From 2-12-FULL-35-23 sp965196985 (GTDB lineage Bacteria; Pseudomonadota; Gammaproteobacteria; UBA12402), in contig CBDALO010000168.1 of the NCBI GenBank assembly GCA_965196985.1, positions 186,001-250,000 on the forward strand: a DNA stretch of 64,000 nt, in the 5' to 3' direction. Within the stretch, counting starts at the first letter, position 1, and the number at the start of each line of letters is the position of its first letter. Made by a program: the position numbers and the translations under genes. The notes below the pieces were generated by a model that searched no databases, was not told the DNA's origin, and worked only from the letters and a program-made list of their open reading frames with translations. Positions 36,085-45,992 of this stretch are shown one piece after another.

Positions 36085-36299
36085 CATAGGTAAGATTCTG
36101 CTCGTGATGTAGCTTCAAAGGTAAGCTGGGTTGATGAGGATAGAAATTGCTCAATCTGGGCAAGTGTGTTTAATTCTATGTCGTTCATATTGATATTCAT
36201 CCATATAGGATGAACGATCACGCAACAACTTCAGGCCCACTTTGCATTGGAAAGTGGGGGCTATTTCAGGCTCATCTTGCATTGGAAGAGACTGCGAAT

Positions 36300-36505
36300 T
36301 GCTAGATCAGCCAGTTTATGGCAAATTTGATCAGTTTGGTTTATCAAAGACCGCTACTGTACCCTGGTTTTAACCAATAAATTTTGTTCTTTAAAAATTA
36401 GTTTAAATTTCAATAAGTTACATCATAGCTTAAAAATATCGGATAAAAAGGTTTTTTTTAAGCTAAGTGCTTGTTGTAACTATCAAATTTTACACTATAA
36501 TTAGG
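36300..36505 (+). promoter_or_regulatory. CRISPR leader
   Basis: An AT-rich 200-base region directly before the first repeat, on the side expected for the repeat orientation (stem then CTTAGAAA). TTTTTTTTAAGC and TACACTATAAT near 36454-36500 resemble promoter elements. No cas gene precedes it. 36201-36299 holds only IS end sequence. Confidence 0.6.
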
Positions 36506-39500
36506 GTTAACTGCCGCACAGGCAGCTTAGAAAACAAGCATTAAAGGTAAATCTAAGTTTGATCTGTTAACTGCCGCACAGGCAGCTTAGAAATTCAGCC
36601 ACACGCGCTCTGCTAGCGTCTAAAAGTTAACTGCCGCACAGGCAGCTTAGAAAGTATGAGAGGCATGGCTGATACGTTTCAAGAAGTTAACTGCCGCACA
36701 GGCAGCTTAGAAATAAAGTCATTGAATCGTCATTATGACAAGCTAGTTAACTGCCGCACAGGCAGCTTAGAAAGTGGTCGAAACGTTTAGCCTCTGTATC
36801 TGAAAGTTAACTGCCGCACAGGCAGCTTAGAAAAAGGGGGCTAACGACCCTTTAAAATCAAATTTGTTAACTGCCGCACAGGCAGCTTAGAAAACATACC
36901 GAAACCGCCAGTTTTAAACGCTTCCGTTAACTGCCGCACAGGCAGCTTAGAAATAGTGTTTTAATTTTTAGCGCTGCGGTTATTGGTTAACTGCCGCACA
37001 GGCAGCTTAGAAAGCACGGCGATGCGTTTGAGAGAATTAAACAAGGTTAACTGCCGCACAGGCAGCTTAGAAAGACAACCGTAGGTCTCTCAGTAATGCT
37101 GCCAAGTTAACTGCCGCACAGGCAGCTTAGAAATGAGTGGGATATTGCGCAAGAGTATTTTATTGGGTTAACTGCCGCACAGGCAGCTTAGAAATAGACT
37201 TGAGGAAATCGAATGCTATAGTAAAAGTTAACTGCCGCACAGGCAGCTTAGAAATTAGTACCTTTATTGCCTAAATAGTTAATCCAGTTAACTGCCGCAC
37301 AGGCAGCTTAGAAATTTATCGATTAACTTCATCTGACAATATAAATGTTAACTGCCGCACAGGCAGCTTAGAAAGTTGAAGTGCATGAGCATCTAGGAGG
37401 TACTACGTTAACTGCCGCACAGGCAGCTTAGAAATCTAATAATCTGCGCCCTTCTGATTGAAAGGCGTTAACTGCCGCACAGGCAGCTTAGAAAGCACAG
37501 CACAATCGAGACGGGCTCGCACAGCACGTTAACTGCCGCACAGGCAGCTTAGAAAAAACAGCACAATTAATGCCGAATATGACAGCAGTTAACTGCCGCA
37601 CAGGCAGCTTAGAAATTCCCTAAAGTCATCCAGCACTTGATTTGCTCGTTAACTGCCGCACAGGCAGCTTAGAAAACATAATTATAGCTTTATCACTAAG
37701 TAATTTCGTTAACTGCCGCACAGGCAGCTTAGAAATAGAGTCATTGAATCGTCATTATGACAAGCTAGTTAACTGCCGCACAGGCAGCTTAGAAATTAAA
37801 TAAAGAGGGTTAACGTGTGTTGTCACTGTTAACTGCCGCACAGGCAGCTTAGAAAATTGTAAGATAACCCCCGACGGTAGTTTTTGAGTTAACTGCCGCA
37901 CAGGCAGCTTAGAAATGTAATAACTCGTTTAATCAACGTTTCTTCAAGTTAACTGCCGCACAGGCAGCTTAGAAACAACATAGCCGTTAAATAAAGGGTT
38001 ATCCGCTGTTAACTGCCGCACAGGCAGCTTAGAAAGCTTGATAAATACCCGCGGTTTGAATAGTAAAGTTAACTGCCGCACAGGCAGCTTAGAAAGACAA
38101 TAGTAAACAACGCAACACAGGGTATTGGTTAACTGCCGCACAGGCAGCTTAGAAAGCTATGAAACGCTTGGGGTGGGTGCGGTGTCGGTTAACTGCCGCA
38201 CAGGCAGCTTAGAAAATACGCCACCGAAGCCGCTAAACGTATGATGCGTTAACTGCCGCACAGGCAGCTTAGAAAGATTATGAATTTACCTTTAGCGTTG
38301 ATTGGGTGTTAACTGCCGCACAGGCAGCTTAGAAATAAAAATCGCGTTTTAAAATCATCGATCAGGGGTTAACTGCCGCACAGGCAGCTTAGAAATAAAT
38401 AGCGGTTTCTAAAATCAAGTTGAACTAGTTAACTGCCGCACAGGCAGCTTAGAAACAGTGCGAAGTCCGTACAGCCTTTGTTAGTTAGTTAACTGCCGCA
38501 CAGGCAGCTTAGAAAATGTGCGTCAGGCATAATCGCTATTGAGTCTTGTTAACTGCCGCACAGGCAGCTTAGAAAATGCTTTAGATTCAATCGCGCTTAC
38601 TAATTCGGTTAACTGCCGCACAGGCAGCTTAGAAACGGGAATGAAGGGGGTAACACGTTATGTGCGAGTTAACTGCCGCACAGGCAGCTTAGAAATAAAT
38701 AAATAGCGGTTTCTAAAATCAAGTTGAGTTAACTGCCGCACAGGCAGCTTAGAAAAGACGAGAGCGTATTAATTTTTTATAATTTTAGTTAACTGCCGCA
38801 CAGGCAGCTTAGAAAATCTATTGCATCAGCACCGTTAGCTGGACCTTGTTAACTGCCGCACAGGCAGCTTAGAAATCTCATGTTTTAATTAATTAATACA
38901 TTAGCACGTTAACTGCCGCACAGGCAGCTTAGAAAAGAAGGTAGTTTTTGATAGCCGCCCGCAGCGCGTTAACTGCCGCACAGGCAGCTTAGAAATTTTA
39001 CTTCTTCCGCTATAACGCGGTAAAAACGTTAACTGCCGCACAGGCAGCTTAGAAATAGTTGTGGCGTAATACGAGGACGTAAAGTGCGTTAACTGCCGCA
39101 CAGGCAGCTTAGAAAGGCGTATCTAAACGCGGATGCAGTTTGAAACGGTTAACTGCCGCACAGGCAGCTTAGAAATGATTTAACTATTACGTGTGAATAT
39201 AACGCGAGTTAACTGCCGCACAGGCAGCTTAGAAACATGATGACTACATTAGCTTTATATTGCTCAAGTTAACTGCCGCACAGGCAGCTTAGAAATGTGC
39301 AAATAAGTTGATTTAAATAGAGGTAGCGTTAACTGCCGCACAGGCAGCTTAGAAATCATAAAAATAGAATTAGCCATCGTGACGTTAGTTAACTGCCGCA
39401 CAGGCAGCTTAGAAATCCTTTATCGTAGAAAGCTCGCAAATCACTAAGTTAACTGCCGCACAGGCAGCTTAGAAAGTTCAAATCCAACGATTGATCGTTA

Positions 39501-41276
39501 ATGGATTGTTAACTGCCGCACAGGCAGCTTAGAAAGGCGCAACTTCTACGCTTACTGTCGTATCCGCGTTAAGTGCCGCACAGGCAGCTTAGAAAAGTAG
39601 ACGCCGGAAATTATTTTATTGAGAAATGTTAACTGCCGCACAGGCAGCTTAGAAAAGGGTAATACTCTGGCTTCAATTTGTGAAAAAGTTAACTGCCGCA
39701 CAGGCAGCTTAGAAACAATACTTAAAGATCGTGAACGCACGCTAAATGTTAACTGCCGCACAGGCAGCTTAGAAAGCAAATAAGATACGCAACGATAATG
39801 CTAACTTGTTAACTGCCGCACAGGCAGCTTAGAAAACATACCAAAGCCGCCAGTTTTAAACGCGTCTGTTAACTGCCGCACAGGCAGCTTAGAAATATTA
39901 ATCCGGTCACCTCTAGGATTAATGGGGGTTAACTGCCGCACAGGCAGCTTAGAAAGATAGTCAACGCATTACTCAAAGCTTGAGTATGTTAACTGCCGCA
40001 CAGGCAGCTTAGAAACGACGCACATGGGGGGTAAAGGGAGCATGGTAGGTTAACTGCCGCACAGGCAGCTTAGAAATATTATTAAAGACTCAATAGCGAT
40101 TATGCCCGGTTAACTGCCGCACAGGCAGCTTAGAAAAGATGGTCAGCGTGTGGGTATTTTTGCTAAAAGTTAACTGCCGCACAGGCAGCTTAGAAATGTA
40201 ATTCGCTGATAATTTGCTCATCGTAAATGTTAACTGCCGCACAGGCAGCTTAGAAATTTAGTTCTTGGGTAGCAGGTTATTCTCAATCGTTAACTGCCGC
40301 ACAGGCAGCTTAGAAATTTACGCTATTGCCTGTTCAAAATAATGGGAAGTTAACTGCCGCACAGGCAGCTTAGAAATGTGGATGAAGCCGGTATATTGCG
40401 TGTTGTTCGTTAACTGCCGCACAGGCAGCTTAGAAAGGAGAAAGGGGTTTACGTGGGTAGACATAAGAGTTAACTGCCGCACAGGCAGCTTAGAAACTAT
40501 AAAATATTCCTGCGCTGAATCCCATTCAGTTAACTGCCGCACAGGCAGCTTAGAAAAAACCATAACGCCCGTTGGCAAAACGGTGATCGTTAACTGCCGC
40601 ACAGGCAGCTTAGAAATCACCATCATTGAGTGCCCAGCTCATGCAAATGTTAACTGCCGCACAGGCAGCTTAGAAAAAAAGCGGCCGCTACAAAACCGAC
40701 AAATCGATGTTAACTGCCGCACAGGCAGCTTAGAAAAGATAATAGTAGTAGCCGGTGCACCATCAGGTGTTAACTGCCGCACAGGCAGCTTAGAAATCGT
40801 TCATGTTGTCTAAATTAACCGCATTTTCGTTAACTGCCGCACAGGCAGCTTAGAAATCTAAGTTTTGAGTTTTTACAAAACCTTGAGAGTTAACTGCCGC
40901 ACAGGCAGCTTAGAAATCTTGAACTCCCGATACTTTCGGTTTAGTGTCGTTAACTGCCGCACAGGCAGCTTAGAAAAGATAATAGTAGTGGCGGGTGCTC
41001 CGTCGGGTGTTAACTGCCGCACAGGCAGCTTAGAAAGGTAATGAGCGCGTAAAATTCTACACAACCTTGTTAACTGCCGCACAGGCAGCTTAGAAAACTT
41101 GCGCACTTCCGGCTAAACTAGCCGATCGGTTAACTGCCGCACAGGCAGCTTAGAAAATCAGCCGGTGGTCGAGAATAATAAAATATTTGTTAACTGCCGC
41201 ACAGGCAGCTTAGAAATCTCTTTGAGATAATTTATTATTGCGTCGAAGGTTAACTGCCGCACAGGCAGCTTAGAAA
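36506..41276 (+). CRISPR. Type I-F CRISPR array, 80 repeats and 79 spacers, no cas genes nearby
   Basis: The repeat is 28 bp: GTTAA, then the stem-loop CTGCC-GCACA-GGCAG, then CTTAGAAA. This is the Cas6f/Csy4-type hairpin with the 8-nt 5' handle of I-F crRNAs. Starts run from 36506 every 60 bases to 41249. The three-base drift means three spacers are 33 nt and the rest 32 nt. All repeats are identical except one at 39568 (C to G at base 6), and the last repeat is also perfect. No cas1, cas2-3 or csy gene is in the window, so interference would need cas genes elsewhere. Several spacer pairs are related. The open frames across the array on both strands are read-through of the repeat and are not genes. 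Confidence 0.98.
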
Positions 41277-41300
41277 TCAAGCTCAATAACTTGATATTAA

Positions 41301-41528
41301 CCCAAGTTTGGCCATTTCACCCTGAAAATCAAAAATTTCAGCATTATTTTTAACTCAACCCATTGATTTTACTTGCCTAGTAACATGAATTCTCGGATGT
41401 AGTGACACATAATGTTAATAAGGGGTTGCATGGGCTGGTAAGGTGATGAGAGTATTGAGTTATGTATATTCGAACCTCTACACAAAAGAGTCCTCGGACA
41501 GGTGAGCCTTACGCAACCTACCGACTTG
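41301..41528 (+). mobile_element. IS1634 left-end fragment, copy 3
   Basis: Matches the first 228 bases of copy 2, including the first 22 codons of the transposase (start at 41462), then breaks off at CGACTTG. It lies 24 bases after the last CRISPR repeat. The 12-base sequence acttgatattaa occurs on both sides (about 41289 and 41524), so the 3' loss may have come from recombination between them. 41529-41706 has no gene, only an AATTGGT/ACCAATT inverted pair. Confidence 0.85.
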
Positions 41529-41706
41529 ATATTAAGGAATTTCAATGTGTCAATTGGTAAAAATACCACCAATTAAAATGAGTAATTTTAGCACAGGTAT
41601 TTTTTATAAAATCGATTTAGTGGTGGGGCAGGGTTAGTTATGACAAACAATAGCCAAAACTAGCTGTTATTTGTTGTTTTGGACGGACTACCCCCCTAGG
41701 AAGTTA

Positions 41707-42700
41707 TTAGATTTTTTTCAGTAAGGCGAGTTCACGATGCTTTGATAGCAATTTGTAACGGTTAGGTTGTCTATACCAGCAGTTAGCTAAAAACATTTGG
41801 CTACCGCATAGAACACATTCATAGGGGTCAATGTTAAAATTATTTTGCATTAAGGTGCGGTAATTGACCTGGGGTGTGTTTGGATCAGTTTCACCTAATA
41901 GGAGTCTGACTTTGGGTAGCATCTCACCTCGCACCCGGTTAGCAAGAAACCCATAATAACGCACCATACGAAAGCCAACATCAGGAATGTGTTGAATAAA
42001 TCGAGCAATAAACTCTTCCGCGGTTAATTTAAATTGCTTGTAGGTTTTAGAGACGTGATCAAGATAATTAAAACTGAGGCTGCTCCCATCAAAGTTTTTA
42101 ATTTTTGACTCAGCAATAGGAGGACGTTTGGTGTATCGACCTAAGTATTTAACGTTTTGTTTGTGATTCTTTGAGGGCTTTGCGCAATGTACTACCCATC
42201 GTTTTTGGTAAAGCTGATCAAGCAGTTGATTAAAGTTGAAAGTGTGGTTCAGTGTAGAGGCTAACTGATTTGGCAGAATAAGCCCTTTGTCCTGGTGGTG
42301 GTTTCTAAAAAGGTTAATGACCTCATAACGCCACATGGACATTAGTGTAGGTTGATGGAAGTAGAGGCTTTTCCATTGTGTTAACTCTTTGTTGATACCA
42401 CCCAGAGTGATTGACGCATGAAGATGCACATTGCGCTTTAGATCTCTGCCAAAGGTGTGAAGCGCGATAAATACACCGGGTTTAACCCTCTTGTTTTTAG
42501 CAAGCTTGAGTAACACCTTTGCTGCTAATGGTGGGAGTAAATTAAGAAGCTCTCTGTTTGTCCAAAAGCAGTCCCAAAGAGTAGAGGGCATGGTGAATGT
42601 GATGTGTTGCCATGTAGTGTTGGGTAAGATTGCCATCTGTTGTTGTATCCATACTTCTGTGGCTTTTTTACCACACGATGAACAGCTTTTAGCTTTGCAG
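41707..42700 (-). CDS. IS91-family (Y2/HUH) transposase, N-terminally truncated
   Basis: The frame is open from the IS21 end at 42700 to the stop at 41707, about 330 residues. It begins inside the zinc finger (CKAKSCSSCGKKATEVWIQQQ). IS91 rolling-circle marks follow: LKRNVHLHASITLGG (the HUH-type histidine motif) and KYLGRYTKRPPIAESKI, the block that normally carries the catalytic tyrosines, then FIARFIQHIPDVGFRMVRYYGFLANR and a C-terminal zinc pair (CVLCG). The missing N-terminal residues are part of the zinc finger. The terminus downstream (about 41685-41700, ACTACCCCCCTAGG) may be the IS91-type end. Confidence 0.85.
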
Positions 42701-43084
42701 TGTCAATCAGCATCTAAAATTGCCCCCTGATCAGCGTCGAATATTGACCCCCAGACCATCAAATTTATTGTATATTAAATGCTCGCCGCCTCCTTTTAAT
42801 TTCTATTTTTAAATCTAAAACTCTCATTGCCTGTTTCAATAATTGCACAATGATGTGTTAATCGATCCAGCATAGCCGTTGTCATTTTTGCATCCATAAA
42901 AACGGTTGGCCATTCTCCAAATGTTAAGTTTGTAGTAATGATTAACGAAACTTTTTCATAAAGCTGACTAATCAAATGAAATAGTAGTGCTCCACCTGTT
43001 TCAGAGAATGGTAAATAACCGAGTTCATCAAGAATAATTAGGTCAACCTTTTTAAGTCGGTTGGCTAATTTACCTGATAAATTA

Positions 43085-44471
43085 GGGTGCTGCCTTTATA
43101 TAATGTAGAATATATAGCATAATATACACTTTAACATGATGAAGGATGGTGTTTGGATGTCAGCTAGAATTATCTCTGATGAAAATAATGAATTAACTAT
43201 TGAACTCAAGCTTCCACTAAAAGGATCCATGCTTGAATGTGAGGACGCAATTCTTGATGGGCTTAATGAGGTTGGAACATTAGCCACTGAAAAAGCTTTA
43301 AGTAAGTTTGATGCAGATGGCTCTCCTATCCATGTTGGAAAAATAAAGCTAACAGCACGAAGTAGAGATGAAGCAAATTACCAAACGCCTTATGGAGTTG
43401 CTCGAGTTAAGCGTTATGTTTATCAAACCTCTAAAGGCGGTAAGATCTTTTGTCCTTTAGAAGATAAGGCTAGAATTATCCAAGGATCAACACCGCGATT
43501 TGCAAAAATAATCTCACATAAATACTCAAACTTACCTGCTCCTAGTGTTATTGATGATCTCAAGGTCAATCATAACCGTAAAATCTCACATTCATACTTG
43601 CAACGGGCAACTGATTTTGTTGGCGGTATTGCACAAGCCAAAGAGGCTGAGTGGGAATATGAAGAGCCAAAGCTTGATGCAGGCGTTGAGATGCTAAGCA
43701 TTAGCTTAGATGGTGCATATGTCCTCACCGTTGATGATGGTTATAGAGAGAGCATGGTTGGAACTATTTCCATGTATGATAAGCATGGTGAACGCCTGCA
43801 CACAACCTACGTTGCAGCATCACCAGAATATGGAAAAGATGAATTCTTTAATAGGCTTGAAAAGGAAATAAAGCTGAAAAAAAAATATTACCCTGATGCT
43901 AAAACAATTGGCGTTGCTGATGGAGCAAAAAATAATTGGCCATTTCTAAAAAAACATACTGATACGCAAATTTTAGATTTTTGGCATGCAACTGAATATC
44001 TCGGCGAAGCATCAAGGGCAATATTTACCAAAAAATCTGAAAGAGATGAGCGTGATGTTTGGCTCGAAGAGCGATGTCATGATTTAAAGCACAAGAAAGG
44101 TGCGGCAGGTAGAATACTTGCTGAGCTTAAAGAGCATGTAAATAAAAAACTGAATAAATCGCTTAGAGAAAAGCTAGAAGGAACAATTACGTATTTTGAA
44201 AATAATATTAAAGAAAAGCGAATGTCGTATCATAATTTGATTAAGCAGAATGCACCAATTGGCTCTGGCGTCACTGAAGCAGCATGTAAAACAATTGTTA
44301 AACAAAGATTAGGCGGATCAGGAATGCGCTGGAAAGACAAGGGAATGAAAATTGTTTTATGCTTGAGAACACTAGTAAAGACTAAAGGAAGATGGGATCA
44401 GTTTTGGGAGAAGGTTAATGATTTTGGCGTGCCAGCAGTAATATAGCCTACATTATATAGAGGCAGCACCC
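43085..44471 (+). mobile_element. ISKra4-type element, copy B
   Basis: 1387 bp, ends gggtgctgcct / ggcagcaccc. Flanked by ATAAATTA at 43077-43084 and 44472-44479. Confidence 0.93.
43136..44446 (+). CDS. ISKra4-family transposase, copy B
   Basis: 436 residues. This copy has a proper ATG-ATG start (MMKDGVW) where copies A and C have TTG, so it is the best candidate for the active version. Small differences from copies A and C include ARIISDEN, GVEMLS and HGERLH. All catalytic blocks are present (ISLDGAYV, VADGAKNNW, GSGVTEAACK). Confidence 0.88.
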   Translation: MMKDGVWMSARIISDENNELTIELKLPLKGSMLECEDAILDGLNEVGTLATEKALSKFDADGSPIHVGKIKLTARSRDEANYQTPYGVARVKRYVYQTSKGGKIFCPLEDKARIIQGSTPRFAKIISHKYSNLPAPSVIDDLKVNHNRKISHSYLQRATDFVGGIAQAKEAEWEYEEPKLDAGVEMLSISLDGAYVLTVDDGYRESMVGTISMYDKHGERLHTTYVAASPEYGKDEFFNRLEKEIKLKKKYYPDAKTIGVADGAKNNWPFLKKHTDTQILDFWHATEYLGEASRAIFTKKSERDERDVWLEERCHDLKHKKGAAGRILAELKEHVNKKLNKSLREKLEGTITYFENNIKEKRMSYHNLIKQNAPIGSGVTEAACKTIVKQRLGGSGMRWKDKGMKIVLCLRTLVKTKGRWDQFWEKVNDFGVPAVI

Positions 44472-45992
44472 ATAAATTATTCTGCTTCTCTTGCTCTAGC
44501 TGGTTTACTAAGTCAACCACATTATAGAATCGCGCTTTCATACCTTTGTAGATACAATTTGTTGCTATTGCAGTTGTTAAGTGTGTTTTACCAGTGCCAG
44601 TTCCACCAACAAAAATAATATTACGATTGGCGTTAATAAATTCTCCATCATACAAAACATCAATGTCTTCTTTATTAACTTCACTTTGTTGGAATTTAAA
44701 CTCATGCAATGTTTTGTTCACAGGAAACTTTGCGGCAGCCAGTTGATAGTTAATAGAGCGTGTTTCACGTTGTGTGAGCTCGCTTTGCAACAGCTTTATC
44801 AACCATGCTTCATTTGACAGCTTTTTATTTGCTTTACCTTTCTGCTCTATTAATTCAGAAAGCATACCAAACAGCTTTAACTCTCTAAGTAATTCTTCAA
44901 CCTTATTAACTGACATGCTCTCTCTCCTTTAACAACATATTGTAATGCTCACAATTAGCAGTAGGCTCTTTTTTTAATGTGAGATTCACTGGCGTTGCTA
45001 TTACCTCAGGACGTGGTTGCTCACGCAAGCGATTAATGATATTTAATATTACATCCTTGCTTACAGTTTTATCTGCTAAGGCTAGTTCACATGCAACCTC
45101 TACTGCTTCACTTCCATGCTCAAGCATTGCTGACAGAACAGCAACGCAATCACGGTCTCCGCCTTTACGTTTTAGTAATTGCTTCTTCACATTCAGTACT
45201 GATTGAGGTAACTTCCAATCCTTGAAGGGTGCACCATTTCGTAAAGCACCTGGCTTCCTTTCCAATAAAGGCACATAGTGCCACGGATTAAATTCAGTGT
45301 GATCACGTCCAAAGTAGCGTTTATGACGCCCTATCTCATGATTGTTAGCATAAACAACAACTTCATTGGCATACGCTCTAACAATAACAGTTTTGTTAGC
45401 ATAAGCGCAGTCAACGCTGTAACGGTTTCTATCAAAATTAATTAGACAAGGGAAGTAACACTAGCATTTACTTCTTTATAAGCTTCAAAGGGTTGCTTTA
45501 ATTCCAGCAACTTTTTCTTCTCGTGCTCGAACACCTGTGCAATAGACTGTGATTTAAACTGTGGATGCTTACGCTTGCAAGCTAACTGCTCACAACGTTG
45601 TAATAGGTATTCGTTTAACTTCTCTAATGATTCAAATTTCAGTCTCGGTCTAAACAACCAGTCTCGCAGTGTATCAACTTGATTTTCAACCTGCCCCTTT
45701 TCCCAACCGGCAGCTGGTGAACAAGCAACAGGCTCAATTAAGTAATTATCCATAAGCGCTAGAAAACGTCGATTGAATGCTCGTTCTTTACCAACGAAAA
45801 TTGATGTCACCGCCGTCTTCATATTATCGTAAATACCTCGTTTGCAAAGACCACCAAAAAAGGCAAAGGCTTTGTTATGCGCATCAAATAGCATCTCCTG
45901 ACTTTCTCTATGATAGGCAACTACAAAAAATTTACGGCTATAACAAAGTCTAAAGTGAGCAACTTTAATATTGACAATAGTTCCATCTAATT

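Larger units (their letters stand above)
33964..36200 (-). pseudogene. Integrase-type transposase N-terminal fragment, split by IS1634
   Basis: Pieces 36200-36085 and 34031-33964 rejoin across IS1634 copy 2 when one CATA is removed: MNINMNDIELNTLAQIEQFLSSSTQLTF...AESYLWVTNTLKKFAYCGMRVLRNFL and a stop. The beginning (IEQFL...YLWV..TL.KF.Y) resembles the N-terminus of certain rve-type IS transposases, but the reading stops early, so it was already a fragment before IS1634 arrived. Two related copies of TTCAGGC..CA..TTGCATTGGAA at about 36225-36300 could be that element's terminal repeats. Confidence 0.45.
42796..44916 (-). pseudogene. istB: IS21 helper ATPase IstB, split by ISKra4-type copy B
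   Basis: Rejoining 44916-44472 and 43076-42796 (minus one ATAAATTA) gives about 245 residues, normal for IstB: MSVNKVEELLRELKLFGM..., Walker A IFVGGTGTGKTHL, Walker B LIILDELGYLPF, LIITTNLTFGEW, ending FKNRN. It is inactivated by the insertion at 43085-44471. The start overlaps the end of istA by a few bases, as usual in IS21. Confidence 0.9.

Noticed and set aside
36506..41276. Open reading frames across the CRISPR array on both strands (repeating VNCRTGSLE and SKLPVRQLT)
   Set aside because: They arise because the 28-bp repeat lacks stops in those frames and a 60-bp period keeps the frame. They have no start signals and no protein-like spacer segments.
17767..41276. A CRISPR-associated (Tn7-like, I-F3) transposon
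   Set aside because: The DDE/ATPase element has its own ends at 17767 and 21997, lies 14 kb from the array, and neither TniQ, TnsA nor any cas gene is present.
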